Of a stretch of 64,000 nucleotides of DNA, positions 7,683 through 17,112 are shown piece after piece. The translations under genes and the position numbers were made by a program. Each line of letters starts with the position of its first letter. Position 1 is the first letter of the stretch. The DNA is taken from contig NZ_ASWD01000001.1 of the NCBI RefSeq assembly GCF_000407485.1, forward strand, positions 682,001-746,000. The letters are read 5' to 3'. The DNA comes from Enterococcus pallens ATCC BAA-351 (GTDB lineage: Bacteria; Bacillota; Bacilli; Lactobacillales; Enterococcaceae). Under the pieces are notes generated by a model. The model did no database searches and had not been told where the DNA came from. It worked only from the letters and a program-made list of their open reading frames with translations.

Positions 7683-8945
7683 TTAAGACAATAAACTCAA
7701 CAAATAATAAACAATCCATGAATACCACTGGGTTCCCACAGCTAATGAAGTAATTTCGGTTGCTTCACCCGGAATTTGGTAACCAATATCAGCAGCTAAA
7801 CCAGTCATAATCGGTGCAGCGATACCTGAAATATACAAAGTAATCGTCGCAATAAAGATGCCGGTAATTACGCCGCGAAACAGATTGCCCTTTGAAGGTA
7901 AGATAGCGAAAATCATGTAAAATGGCAATGCTGTCAAATCAGCCAACGGCAGGGTTTTGTTTCCTGGAAGGATGAACGCCAATACCAAGGTGATAGGAAT
8001 CATCAATAAGCCTAGAGATAAAACAAAGGGGTGCCCAATACCTAATGCAGCGTCCAAACCAATGTAAATTTCTCGGCCCTCGAAGCGTTTTTCCATGAAT
8101 TCCTGAGCTGCTTCGGAAATGACAATCAAGCCATCCATCAACAATGAGACCATCCGCGGAATCAGGACTAATGATGCTGCAATGGAAACAGCCGTAGTCA
8201 GGATATCCGACAAAGGCATCCCAGCAACTGCTGCTAATAAGCCGCCGATCACCAAGCCCATCATCATTGGTTCGCCAAAAATTCCTAGTCTCTTCTGAAC
8301 ATTTTCAGTCGTCCAATTAATCTTGTTAATCCCAGGAATACGGTCTAACAGCCAATTCATTGGATACCCTAACACTGCCCAGCCCGTTGTCTGCAGTGCC
8401 GGCAGTGAAATTCCTTCCAAACCTAAAACATCCGACACATCCTTTTGGGTCATATCTGCTAATTTGAAGATAATGGCCATATTGATCACCGCACTTGCTA
8501 CGGCTAAAATCATACTTCCAGTCGTTAGATACAATGCACTAGCAATAAACAGCGGCTGCCAATAATTCCAGATATCGACATCCATTGTTTTGGTTAAATT
8601 AAACATTAACATCAATACATTGGTTACAATGATGGCGATAAAAACAAACGGAACCACTGGCGTTCCCCAAGCAATCGAAGACCCGATTCCCCAGCCGATA
8701 TCTGTCGCTGTCAAACTAAAGTTATACCGTTCAACCAACGCTTTGGTTACTGGTGTAATGGCATTCATCATGACACCCGCCATGACATTAATTCCGATGA
8801 ACCCGATTCCGACAGTCAACCCCGCTTTAAACGATACTGACAGCTTTCTGCCAAAGATGACACCCAAAATAGTAATAATAATGGGCATCATCACACTCAC
8901 ACCTAGATCAATGATGTATTTGAAAAAGTCAAAAACAACTGACAT
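7683..8945 (-). CDS. PTS galactitol-type IIC permease (module A)
   Basis: This 420-residue integral membrane protein belongs to the galactitol/SgcC IIC family. It starts with the typical VMMPIIITILGVIFGRK and contains about ten hydrophobic segments with PFV, DIWNYW and GLDAALGIGHPF stretches. It forms the membrane channel for the sugar or polyol taken up by module A and works with the IIB at 8964 and the IIA at 11444. It is the last gene of the operon, followed by a terminator. The family includes galactitol and pentitol carriers, so a polyol is likely given the dehydrogenase in the operon; the exact substrate is not readable. Confidence 0.88.
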   Translation of the reverse strand: MSVVFDFFKYIIDLGVSVMMPIIITILGVIFGRKLSVSFKAGLTVGIGFIGINVMAGVMMNAITPVTKALVERYNFSLTATDIGWGIGSSIAWGTPVVPFVFIAIIVTNVLMLMFNLTKTMDVDIWNYWQPLFIASALYLTTGSMILAVASAVINMAIIFKLADMTQKDVSDVLGLEGISLPALQTTGWAVLGYPMNWLLDRIPGINKINWTTENVQKRLGIFGEPMMMGLVIGGLLAAVAGMPLSDILTTAVSIAASLVLIPRMVSLLMDGLIVISEAAQEFMEKRFEGREIYIGLDAALGIGHPFVLSLGLLMIPITLVLAFILPGNKTLPLADLTALPFYMIFAILPSKGNLFRGVITGIFIATITLYISGIAAPIMTGLAADIGYQIPGEATEITSLAVGTQWYSWIVYYLLSLLS

Positions 8946-8963
8946 ATTTTCTCCTCCTATATC

Positions 8964-9257
8964 CTAAAACCCCAGAATCTCACGAATTTCCTGCTTCGTT
9001 TTATCTTTGCCAATTCCGGTTAAAAATGAACGGCCCAACACTACCGGCACATCGCCTAAATCACTTGAAATCGTCGTCGAGCTGATCACCACATCAGGCT
9101 TTTTGTTGGCTACCTTAGAAGGAATATCTGAGACAATGTATTGACTGATATCGTACTGAACATTGTTTTCATCTAAAAACTCCGACACCTTTTTCACGAT
9201 AACCGTCGATGTAGCAATTCCGGTACCGCAGCAGACATAAATTCTTTTTCGCTTCAT
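8964..9257 (-). CDS. PTS galactitol-type IIB (module A)
   Basis: This 97-residue cytoplasmic IIB protein has the phosphocysteine loop VCCGTGIATST near its N-terminus (Cys9/Cys10). It takes phosphate from the IIA and gives it to the substrate bound in IIC. The gene lies 18 bp before the IIC gene, and the length is normal for a free GatB-like IIB. Confidence 0.88.
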   Translation of the reverse strand: MKRKRIYVCCGTGIATSTVIVKKVSEFLDENNVQYDISQYIVSDIPSKVANKKPDVVISSTTISSDLGDVPVVLGRSFLTGIGKDKTKQEIREILGF

Positions 9258-9272
9258 TTTTATCTTCCTTTC

Positions 9273-10349
9273 CTACACCTCTTCAGGGAAAAACATAATT
9301 TTGCCAAAGTTATCTTCTGGCTTTTTATGAGTGACTGTATCAAAAATTTCTGGTCCCTCTGACAGCTTTAAGCGATGAGTAACCATCGATTTTAATTCCA
9401 ATTGACCATTTTCTAACAGCGACACAATCGTCTGCCATTCTTTACCTGGAAAAGGCGCCGACACACAGCTCCAAGCCCCCCAGACCTTCAGCTCGCTGCG
9501 AACAATTTTTTCAAAATAGAAGCGTTCAATATTGATATCGGCATATGGTATTCCCATAAAGACAACCCCGCCGCCTTTTTTGGCATAAGCAAACACTTGA
9601 GCTGAAGTAATCGGCGAGCCTGCTGACTCGACGACAATATCGGCCAGCAGTCCATCGGTATAAGCCGCAATTGTCTCCAACGTATCTTCCTTCAACGAGT
9701 TAATCGTGTGAGAAGCTCCCGCCGCTAGTGCCATTTTCAAGGCATCCTCAGCAATATCCACCGCAATAATTTTAGTGGCACCAAACAGCTTGGCAAATTT
9801 AATCGACAACAAACCGATATTGCCGCAGCCCACCACCACGACCGTATCTCCAGCCGTTAAATTTGTGTGATAATATCCGTGAACGACCACGGCAGAAGGT
9901 TCGATCATCGCCGCTGATTCATAGTCCACTGCATCAGGAATCGGCACGCAATTTTTTTCTGGCAGACGAATGTATTCAGCGTAGGCGCCGCCATGACGAG
10001 CACCGATCACCGTTAAGTTTTCACAGCGGGCAAACTCAGACTTTTTACAGTAGTAGCATTCTTCTTCAACATCCAAATCGGCACAGGTGAAGCAAGGGGC
10101 TCCAGCCACCCGGTCGCCTACCGCTAGATGCTTTACCTCTTCACCAATTTCCACAACCTCGCCAGAAAATTCATGTCCCCAAACCATGCCTGCAACATAT
10201 GGACCTAATTTTTTGTAACGTGATAAATCGGACCCACAGATTCCGACCGCTTTTACTTTGATCAGGACATCAGTTGGCTTTTCCAAGCGGGGTTTTTCCG
10301 CTTCTTCATACCGTAAATCTTGCTTTCCATACAGCTTTAATGCTCTCAT
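9273..10349 (-). CDS. zinc-dependent polyol-phosphate dehydrogenase
   Basis: This 358-residue medium-chain dehydrogenase has catalytic zinc ligands Cys38 (GICGSD), His59 and Glu60 (GHEF), a structural-zinc cysteine cluster (Cys86, 89, 98, 101, 109) and a Rossmann GCGNIG motif. It resembles galactitol-1-P 5-dehydrogenase (GatD) and the arabitol-phosphate dehydrogenase described in Enterococcus avium. In this operon it probably oxidises the polyol phosphate delivered by the PTS. If the substrate is a pentitol phosphate, the product would be ribulose- or xylulose-5-P and would feed the epimerase encoded next to it. This is inference from context. Confidence 0.82.
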   Translation of the reverse strand: MRALKLYGKQDLRYEEAEKPRLEKPTDVLIKVKAVGICGSDLSRYKKLGPYVAGMVWGHEFSGEVVEIGEEVKHLAVGDRVAGAPCFTCADLDVEEECYYCKKSEFARCENLTVIGARHGGAYAEYIRLPEKNCVPIPDAVDYESAAMIEPSAVVVHGYYHTNLTAGDTVVVVGCGNIGLLSIKFAKLFGATKIIAVDIAEDALKMALAAGASHTINSLKEDTLETIAAYTDGLLADIVVESAGSPITSAQVFAYAKKGGGVVFMGIPYADINIERFYFEKIVRSELKVWGAWSCVSAPFPGKEWQTIVSLLENGQLELKSMVTHRLKLSEGPEIFDTVTHKKPEDNFGKIMFFPEEV

Positions 10350-10361
10350 TGCTTTCTCTCC

Positions 10362-11012
10362 TTAACGTAACGCATTTTCCAAAAGTTGGAATTTTTTTGT
10401 TGAATCGCCTGAAAACAGGTAGGAGCCTACGACAAACCAGTTGGCCCCTGCTTGTTGGCAGGTTTTGATATTTTCTGCATTGACTCCGCCATCGACTTGG
10501 ATATTGATGGGCCGCTCACCAATCAATTTCTTCATTGCTTGAATCTTTTGATAAATCGGCGGATACAGCTGCTGTCCCCCTAAGCCGGGATTCACCGTCA
10601 TCAACAATACATAATCAATCTCATCCAAAACCAGCTTGATACTTTCGACTGGTGTACCAGGATTCAACACGACCCCAGCCTTGGCACCCAACTGTTTAAT
10701 CAATTGGATTCCCCGCAGCAAGTGCACCGTCGCTTCTTGATGAATACTGATATATTCGACACCAGCCTCCACCAATTGCGGAATAAATTTCTCCGGATTT
10801 TCAACCATCATGTGTACATCAAATTGAAACGGCAGCAGCTTTTTTAAGTCCGCCACTTGAGTAGGACCAAAAGCAATATTCGGCACAAAGCTGCCATCCA
10901 TCATATCTACATGCAGGATTTCGATCTCTAAATCCTTTAACGTCATCACATCACGTTGTAAATTTCCAATATCAGCCCCAAATAACGAAGGCATGATGCT
11001 ATTTTTAACCAA
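10362..11012 (-). CDS. ribulose-phosphate 3-epimerase family protein
   Basis: This 216-residue TIM-barrel protein has the family signatures HVDMMDGSFVPN, FDVHMMV, NPGLGGQ and QVDGGV. It should interconvert ribulose-5-P and xylulose-5-P (or a related ketose phosphate such as allulose-6-P). A second, more AlsE-like member is encoded in module C at 21727. The gene overlaps the 3' end of the upstream small membrane protein gene by 8 bp, so the two are probably translated together. Confidence 0.85.
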   Translation of the reverse strand: MVKNSIMPSLFGADIGNLQRDVMTLKDLEIEILHVDMMDGSFVPNIAFGPTQVADLKKLLPFQFDVHMMVENPEKFIPQLVEAGVEYISIHQEATVHLLRGIQLIKQLGAKAGVVLNPGTPVESIKLVLDEIDYVLLMTVNPGLGGQQLYPPIYQKIQAMKKLIGERPINIQVDGGVNAENIKTCQQAGANWFVVGSYLFSGDSTKKFQLLENALR

Positions 11013-11424
11013 GATGAAAATCTCCCTTCAGATTCTCGTACAATTGTTCAATCATTGCCTGCTCGCTGGCATAGCTGCTCCTGCGATTAAAATAGAGCAG
11101 CTGGTATTCCCCGTCCGACTGACTGGCTGGCTTAACCCACCGTTCATTTTTTGAAGGAACCAGAATGTACCAGGGCAGTTTTTCTTTTTCCTGCTTCCAG
11201 CGTTTGAATAGTTCATTTACTGGAAGGGTTGGATTCGTTACGATTATTTTTTTGATGCGGCCTGGAATGTAATACAGGTAAATGATTTTGGAGTACAGAA
11301 GCAGTGATCCGTAACAAGCGAATAATAAAAGGAACCATTGCTTGTGTTGGATTAAAAATGCTACGATGCCGCGTCCCACTTCTCCTAGCATCCGATCATT
11401 GATTTCTTCAAAAAGACTCTTCAT
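11005..11424 (-). CDS. small membrane protein of unknown function in module A
   Basis: This 139-residue protein has one clear hydrophobic segment (about residues 27-52, WFLLLFACYGSLLLYSKIIY) and a polar C-terminal part with several Trp and Tyr. I do not recognise a family. It lies between the IIA and epimerase genes, overlaps the latter and is separated from IIA by 19 bp, so it is a regular operon member. A role linked to the PTS permease or to sensing is possible but not shown. Confidence 0.7.
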   Translation of the reverse strand: MKSLFEEINDRMLGEVGRGIVAFLIQHKQWFLLLFACYGSLLLYSKIIYLYYIPGRIKKIIVTNPTLPVNELFKRWKQEKEKLPWYILVPSKNERWVKPASQSDGEYQLLYFNRRSSYASEQAMIEQLYENLKGDFHLG

Positions 11425-11443
11425 TCTCCTATACTCCTTTGCG

Positions 11444-11905
11444 TTAGTTTAATTGTTGAAGGACAGCTGCCTCATCTGCTACTTGAACAAGTGCCTGCAT
11501 TTTTCCTTCGTCTTCAATCAATGAAATCACTGCCTGCAAAGTTTCCAGCTGCTTCTCCGGCTCCTTAATCGCCAGCATGAACACAAGGCGAACAGGAACC
11601 TCCACTTCTTCGGCTCCCATCTCTTGAAAGCTGACTGGTGTTTTGACTATACCTAAGGCAATCGTTGCTTCATATACATGCTTGCTATCCGTGTGAGGAA
11701 TCGCAATACCATAGGTGGTGGTGTTTAAGCCTGTAGGAAAAACCGCTTCCCTTTCCTGAATGGCTTGAATATAGCTTTCCTTCACATAACCGTTTTGAAA
11801 CAGCCGACAGGCAAGCTTTTCCAGCAGCTGCTCCTTATCCAAGTTGACCGGTTCATCAAAAAAAACAATGTTCTTCTGATTAATCATCTTAACTAACTCA
11901 CTCAT
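11444..11905 (-). CDS. PTS galactitol/fructose-type IIA (module A)
   Basis: This 153-residue IIA domain protein of the Fru/Gat type has the phosphohistidine in GIAIPHTDS (His71). It accepts phosphate from HPr and passes it to the IIB at 8964. Length and fold are those of a stand-alone GatA. Confidence 0.88.
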   Translation of the reverse strand: MSELVKMINQKNIVFFDEPVNLDKEQLLEKLACRLFQNGYVKESYIQAIQEREAVFPTGLNTTTYGIAIPHTDSKHVYEATIALGIVKTPVSFQEMGAEEVEVPVRLVFMLAIKEPEKQLETLQAVISLIEDEGKMQALVQVADEAAVLQQLN

Positions 11906-11928
11906 TTACCATTACCTTCCATTTTTCA

Positions 11929-12531
11929 TTATTTGCCCAACAAACGATCTCCCACTGCACCACCTGGATGGTTGATGCCGAATTGTTCTTTTGTAAAATT
12001 GGTGTAAGTCATTAATGCAATACACACGGCATCAAAAACTGAAATAACGGCTAACGTGCTGGCGGTTGCCAGCATGTTGAAGATATCTGGCTCCTTATCC
12101 ACCGACACCTTAACGAATAAATCTGCCGCTTGTCCAATAGCAGAAGCTTCATTTTCACCTACGCCAACAATATATGGCTGCTGGGCCTTAATGGAGTCCA
12201 GTAAATTTGCCAGTTCTTTGGTATTGCCGCCTTTAGAGATTAGTATGACGATATCGTCTTCTGTAATAATTCCCATTGATCCATGCACCGCATCTGCTGG
12301 GTTCAAATAGACAGCTGGAATGCTGACGCAGGACAACGAATGCACAATTTTTTTGGCACCGACACCAGAGGTTCCGCAGCCGCTGACCACTACCTTACCT
12401 TTTTTCTCGCCAATTTTTTGTACCAAGGTAGTTAACACGTCTAAATCAGCGGTTTCACTTAACTTAGTAATCGTTGCCCCTTCAATTGCTAATGTATTCA
12501 ACATACTGTCTTTGATTTCCTGATTATTCAT
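11929..12531 (-). CDS. SIS-domain sugar-phosphate isomerase (KpsF/GutQ type without CBS)
   Basis: This 200-residue SIS domain has the nucleotide-sugar loops VVSGCGTSGVG and ISKGGNTKE and the family ending INHPGG.VGDRLL. KpsF/GutQ enzymes interconvert ribulose-5-P and arabinose-5-P. The CBS tail of those proteins is absent, which is common for short Gram-positive members. With the epimerase and the dehydrogenase it would let the operon channel several pentose phosphates into one pool. Alternatively it could be a hexulose-type isomerase. Confidence 0.8.
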   Translation of the reverse strand: MNNQEIKDSMLNTLAIEGATITKLSETADLDVLTTLVQKIGEKKGKVVVSGCGTSGVGAKKIVHSLSCVSIPAVYLNPADAVHGSMGIITEDDIVILISKGGNTKELANLLDSIKAQQPYIVGVGENEASAIGQAADLFVKVSVDKEPDIFNMLATASTLAVISVFDAVCIALMTYTNFTKEQFGINHPGGAVGDRLLGK

Positions 12532-12545
12532 AACTACGTCCTTTC

Positions 12546-14618
12546 CTAATTCACGATTTCTTTTAATAGAGTTAAAATGGCGTGCTTTTCTGTTGTATTC
12601 GTTAATTTCTCAATCATTTCTGGCGATTCAGCGATCGTTAAAATATCAATAATCGCCTGGTTGTGCTGCTTTTTGTCAATCGGCGCAATCATAAAAACAA
12701 TTTTCAGCGAATGGCTTTGTGAATATCGGAATCCTTGGCGAACAATCAACAGGCTGATCCCGATTTTATTAACCCCTTCACTTGGCAAGGCATGGGGAAT
12801 GGCCACCTCTTGTCCCAAAATAGTATAAGGATCTTCAAAGTCATGGCTGTCAATCACTGCCTGAATGTATTCCTCCGTAACAGCTCCCTCCGTTAAAAGC
12901 GGCTGTCCTGCTCTTTGCAGTGCCTCTTTATAATCGGCTACCTCATCAACAATCGTGATTCTATTTTCCGAAAGAAAATCATACAGTCCCATAATCTTAT
13001 TAGCTGTACGAATACGGGTCTCTTTTCTAAGCGGCAGTCGTTCCCCCAGAATTTCCAAAATACTGTTTTGAATTCTGGTTGTTTGGGCAGCAGGGATGTA
13101 CTCCCGAATTTCTCCCATGATACGTTCGACAATCGTGGTACGATCCGCTTCGCCAAAAACCTTTTTGAACACCTGCGCCCGCAGCTGCTGTTTTTCTTCT
13201 TCTGTCATAGCCGCCTGGACCACGAAGCAATTATCATAGGGGTGAAAGTGTCCGATTGAAAAAATAATATCTACCTTCAAATGACTTTTCTCAAAGGCTC
13301 GATGCGATACCGGTTCGTAAAAATAAACTTCTGGAAAAATCGCCATCAGCTGAGACAGCATCAATTGCGAATAGGTCACGCCTTTGGGACAGATAACAAT
13401 CGCCGTTTTCATTTTGGGATAGTCGGTTTTCCCCTGTGGCAAAATTTTTGAACCAAATATTAAGGAAATGTACATGATTTCGATATCAGGCAGAGGTACT
13501 TCCAATAAATCCTCCAAAGGCTTGAAACAATCCTTGATAATAGAATTAAGGAAATCGTATTGGGCAATGACGTTTTCCAAAAATTCCTTTTCATACAGAT
13601 CGTTCTTTTCGTTAATCAAATAGCGAATGCGGTAATAAGCTGGTGTCAAATGATACATTAAGCTATTTAACAGCTGCTCACGTTCCTTTAATTCAATCGA
13701 GGTTTTCACCTCAAAATTATCAACACATCTATTCAAGGCTTTTCTTAATCGTTTAGTAATCGTTTCATTGACAAACTCCGCGGAAATAATTTTTGAAGTC
13801 AAAATCTGCAAAGAAATATAAATGGTTTCTCGACGACCGTACTGCTCCAGCCCTAAGGTTTGTTCAATTAGCCGAACTTCTCTCAGCTGGTAAATATCCA
13901 GCTCTTCCTCTGAGGTTTTCTCGTTCACCCGCTGTCCATACGTAATACGATTAAATACAATCAATAAAAAATATGGCAGCTGACTAAACTGTTCATCCGT
14001 AAAACGAACCTCCAGCTGTTGTTCCAATATCTTTAATTTTTTCTCCATCGCCGAGCGTTCAGCTTGTGATAAGCCAGAAAATTTATGCAAAAGTTGAGTT
14101 CCGCTGGACATTTTGTTAATATATAAGAGAGTTTCCTTAATGAAATCTCTTATAAATAGCTCTTTACCAGAAAGTGAATAGCCTTGTGTGCGCGAATAAA
14201 CAACCTTAATTTTGTGGACAAATAATTTCTTTTTCAGCTTAGACAGGTCTCGTAAAATCGTATTTTTACTGACCTTCAGCTCGTAAGAAAAATACTCCAA
14301 TGATAAATCCAACGATTCGTTGAATAACAATAGGGCAAGTATTGTTATTCTTTCGTCTTCTGAATAGAAAAGGTTAGGGTCTTTTCTTGCTTCTTCATCG
14401 CTTTGGATGAAGGCAGCAACTGATTCGTCAATGATAAATCCACCGGTGCGTGTTCGTTGTACACTAGGCAATTCATTTTCTTTTAGTTCGCTGTTAATTT
14501 GACGCATCGCATACTTGATTTGATCCTTTGATAGCTGTAGTTTGCTCTCCAACCCCTTTCGCGTAATGCTGGGGTTAGCAATTAATTCCTTCAATATGGT
14601 TAAATACTTTGCTTCCAT
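12546..14618 (-). CDS. PRD-containing PTS regulator of module A
   Basis: This 690-residue multidomain activator or antiterminator has an N-terminal helix-turn-helix (about 1-60), a second one (about 90-150, LKVSKNTILRDLSKLKKK), two PTS regulation domains (about 190-395), a GatB-like IIB domain (AIVICPKGVTYSQ) and a C-terminal IIA domain (EVAIPHALPSEG). This is the MtlR/LicR type of architecture, in which phosphorylation by PTS proteins signals substrate and carbon state. It is the first gene of module A. The promoter carries a cre-like site, so CcpA repression is likely. Confidence 0.88.
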   Translation of the reverse strand: MEAKYLTILKELIANPSITRKGLESKLQLSKDQIKYAMRQINSELKENELPSVQRTRTGGFIIDESVAAFIQSDEEARKDPNLFYSEDERITILALLLFNESLDLSLEYFSYELKVSKNTILRDLSKLKKKLFVHKIKVVYSRTQGYSLSGKELFIRDFIKETLLYINKMSSGTQLLHKFSGLSQAERSAMEKKLKILEQQLEVRFTDEQFSQLPYFLLIVFNRITYGQRVNEKTSEEELDIYQLREVRLIEQTLGLEQYGRRETIYISLQILTSKIISAEFVNETITKRLRKALNRCVDNFEVKTSIELKEREQLLNSLMYHLTPAYYRIRYLINEKNDLYEKEFLENVIAQYDFLNSIIKDCFKPLEDLLEVPLPDIEIMYISLIFGSKILPQGKTDYPKMKTAIVICPKGVTYSQLMLSQLMAIFPEVYFYEPVSHRAFEKSHLKVDIIFSIGHFHPYDNCFVVQAAMTEEEKQQLRAQVFKKVFGEADRTTIVERIMGEIREYIPAAQTTRIQNSILEILGERLPLRKETRIRTANKIMGLYDFLSENRITIVDEVADYKEALQRAGQPLLTEGAVTEEYIQAVIDSHDFEDPYTILGQEVAIPHALPSEGVNKIGISLLIVRQGFRYSQSHSLKIVFMIAPIDKKQHNQAIIDILTIAESPEMIEKLTNTTEKHAILTLLKEIVN

Positions 14619-14687
14619 CTTTTACACTAACCCCCTTTTGATTTGGTACCTTCTTGCTGTAAAACCATGCATTTTCCTTATGTCCTT

Positions 14688-14726
14688 ATTATAGATTTTC
14701 ACTTTGAAAAAGTATAAGCGTTTTCA
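14688..14726 (-). promoter_or_regulatory. module A promoter region with cre-like site
   Basis: A minus-strand TATAAT (14693-14688) lies about 70 bp before the regulator start. Its -35 region is poor and overlaps a cre-like sequence TATAAGCGTTTTCA (14713-14726; minus strand TGAAAACGCTTATA, one mismatch to TGNAANCGNWWNCA). A weak -35 fits activation by the PRD protein, and the cre site fits repression by CcpA. The rest of 14727-14884 shows no gene. Confidence 0.55.
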
Positions 14727-14884
14727 TTCAAAAAATTCCCCAGCCGTGTGCCCCACTTGGTGATGTTATGGAATCTGGCGAAGCTTATCAATGAATACAG
14801 GGAATACCTTTACTCCTCCAAGTGAATTTAGTTATATTATTATACACAGTTGAAAGACAAAGACTGAAAAAGGGATGAAACCAC

Positions 14885-14915
14885 AAAAAAACGAGAAAAC
14901 TTTCGTCCTCTCGCT
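14885..14915 (-). terminator. terminator of PTS module B
   Basis: On the minus strand CGAGA...TCTCG is followed by seven T, about 40 bp after the aldolase stop. Confidence 0.75.
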
Positions 14916-14955
14916 TAATGATTGACTCCCCTATTTTAATGCTGCTACAGTTCGT

Positions 14956-15606
14956 CTATTCAACTAAATTGTAGGCAAATTCTTTTTTCGATTCCAGCTC
15001 GTGAATTCCCAGCCGATCGAAAATTAGTGCTTTGTAGGCCACATAGGCATTGTACTCTAGACGCTCCAGCATATCGTTGGCTTTATGAAGAGATTCTTCT
15101 AAAACCAAGACACCATGCTTGTTTAACAATGCAACTTTCGAAAGAACCTCGTCACCTAAGCTGGCTACATGTCGAGTCACGATCTCAGCTAATTCTGGTG
15201 AACAGGCTGGAGCAAAATCTAGACAAGGAATTGCGCCAAATTTTTGAGTCGCCTCCGTTAAGTTAGGCATATCCATTCCCTGACTAGCAAAGACCATGGA
15301 CTCTTTAGCATGCCCATGCAGTACACAACCGATTTTGCGGTGTTGGCGATAACAGGCCATGTGCATATTGATTTCTCTTGTCAGCTTCCCTTCTCCTTCA
15401 ATGATATTTTCCTTCATATCCACCACCAATATTTGATAGGGCGACAGATCGCACAAATGATTTTGCGACATCAACGTGGGGGTCATGATAATATGCTCAT
15501 CGTTCATTCGTACACTGATGTTCCCTCCAGCCGCATTGGTTCCATAGCGTTGATAAATATTTTTAGTAATTCGACATAAATCTTCTCTTGCTGCTTGGTA
15601 TAGCAT
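14956..15606 (-). CDS. class II (FucA/AraD-type) aldolase, module B
   Basis: This 216-residue zinc aldolase or epimerase-fold protein has Glu78 (TREINMH), His97 and His99 (LHGHA) and His164 (NKHGVL) in the positions of the FucA metal site, plus GTNAAGGNIS for phosphate binding. FucA-type enzymes cleave ketose-1-phosphates to DHAP and an aldehyde. ATG 15606 is chosen because GGAG lies 8 nt upstream and it gives the same start and length as the paralogue at 24999. It is the last gene of a fructose-type PTS operon, whose PTS would make a 1-phosphate. The two together could form a two-step ketose pathway. Confidence 0.82.
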   Translation of the reverse strand: MLYQAAREDLCRITKNIYQRYGTNAAGGNISVRMNDEHIIMTPTLMSQNHLCDLSPYQILVVDMKENIIEGEGKLTREINMHMACYRQHRKIGCVLHGHAKESMVFASQGMDMPNLTEATQKFGAIPCLDFAPACSPELAEIVTRHVASLGDEVLSKVALLNKHGVLVLEESLHKANDMLERLEYNAYVAYKALIFDRLGIHELESKKEFAYNLVE

Positions 15607-15632
15607 ATCCATCACTCCGATCAACTAGTTTG

Positions 15633-16763
15633 TTACGCATTTTGTTTGGCTCCTTCAGCGACTACTTTTTCCTCAACCTCCCGTTGTTTTTTCAAGTAAA
15701 CATGGTTTGCCCTAAAAATAGCGCCAAAGGCAATAATCAACACGCCCGATAGCAGCGAAATGATGAAGCCGACAAAATTGGTCACCAATGGATAGGTGAA
15801 GAAGCCAAAGGTCGAAATTGGAAAAATTTCACAGCCAAAGAGGAAACCCATCGCTCCCGAAACAGCAGAACCAATCATCGTAATCACAATGAAAAACGGA
15901 TCAGCTACTGCAAAAGGAATCGCTCCCTCTTGAATTCCCAACAAACCTAGTATCAACGAAGGCACTCCGTTGCTTTGCAGCTGTGGTGGAAATACCTTCT
16001 TCCCTACAACAAACCGGTCTAAAATAGTCGCCAGTCCCAGTCCGATTGGTGAGGCAATCCCCATCATACAAGCAATATAAGAATAATTCGTGTCAAAAAA
16101 CAACTGCTTGCCAATCGTTCCGGCTGCCTTGGAAACCGGGCCGCCATAGTCAAAGCCTCTTGCTGATGCTAATGCCCCAGATAATACCGCGCCACCGCTT
16201 TGACCAATCGTATTCACAAACCACGTACTTAGACTCATAAAACCAGTACCGATAGGACCAATAATCAGCTTGGAAGCAATTAGTACGAGCAAGCTGCCTA
16301 CGACTGGCAGAATAACCATTGTTTTTACTCCCATATATTTACGCGGCATTTTAATCGAAGTATTCAGGAATTTAACGGCAAATCCAGCGATAAATCCTGC
16401 TAGTAATGCCCCGATAAAACCAGCCCCCATTAGGTTGGCTACCATTCCACCTAAAAAACCAGGGGCTAGTCCCGGACGATCAACGATTGCAAAAGCAATG
16501 TAGCCGGCCAACACTGAAAACATCAACGCCATGAAATTTTTCCCTACTACCTGATTCGCCCAAGCAATGGTTTGAATGATTTTATCTGGACTTTCCAGCA
16601 GGGCTTCATCGTTTGCCGCAAATCCCATGATCTGTCCAATCAACGACGTAATTCCTAGGGTCATCCCGGCAATAACGGTGACCGGCAGCATATACGAAAT
16701 CCCGGTCATCATGTAAGACTGTGCCGTTAACAGCTTGTCCTTAAATGTATTCCCCTCAATCAT
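15633..16763 (-). CDS. PTS fructose-type IIC permease (module B)
   Basis: This 376-residue membrane permease of the fructose family has glycine-rich hydrophobic segments and the GxxDYGGPVSKAAG-like motif (ARGFDYGGPVSKAAG) conserved in Fru IIC proteins. The IIA, IIB and IIC are separate polypeptides here. GGGGG lies 7 nt before the ATG. It imports the module B substrate and works with IIB 16780 and IIA 17113. Confidence 0.87.
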   Translation of the reverse strand: MIEGNTFKDKLLTAQSYMMTGISYMLPVTVIAGMTLGITSLIGQIMGFAANDEALLESPDKIIQTIAWANQVVGKNFMALMFSVLAGYIAFAIVDRPGLAPGFLGGMVANLMGAGFIGALLAGFIAGFAVKFLNTSIKMPRKYMGVKTMVILPVVGSLLVLIASKLIIGPIGTGFMSLSTWFVNTIGQSGGAVLSGALASARGFDYGGPVSKAAGTIGKQLFFDTNYSYIACMMGIASPIGLGLATILDRFVVGKKVFPPQLQSNGVPSLILGLLGIQEGAIPFAVADPFFIVITMIGSAVSGAMGFLFGCEIFPISTFGFFTYPLVTNFVGFIISLLSGVLIIAFGAIFRANHVYLKKQREVEEKVVAEGAKQNA

Positions 16764-16779
16764 TTTTTATCCCCCTTAT

Positions 16780-17100
16780 TTACACTGTTTTCAAAAAATA
16801 ATCACCCATAATTTGATCAATTTTTTCAATGGTTTCATGCAAAGGTACTTTGATGGTTTTCTCTTCATAGCCTTGGAAACGATCAACGTCCCTGATGGCT
16901 ACTCCTACCGAAAAGACAATTAGGTCGGCCTGTTCAATTTCAGCCTCGGTCAGCCGATTTTCAATTCCAATGGATCCCTGAGTCTCAACCTTTACTTGAT
17001 GACCCAGCTTTTCTGCCGCATTTTCGATTGCTTCAGCAACCAAATACGTGTGGGCAATCCCTGCTGGACAAGCAGCAACCCCAATAATTTTTTTACTCAT
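16780..17100 (-). CDS. PTS fructose-type IIB (module B)
   Basis: This 106-residue IIB has the phosphocysteine in GVAACPAGIAHTYLV (Cys11) and the family stretch VETQGSIGIEN. It relays phosphate from the IIA encoded just upstream to the sugar in IIC. The gene has normal length and lies 16 bp from the IIC gene. Confidence 0.9.
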   Translation of the reverse strand: MSKKIIGVAACPAGIAHTYLVAEAIENAAEKLGHQVKVETQGSIGIENRLTEAEIEQADLIVFSVGVAIRDVDRFQGYEEKTIKVPLHETIEKIDQIMGDYFLKTV

Positions 17101-17112
17101 AGATACTTCCTC

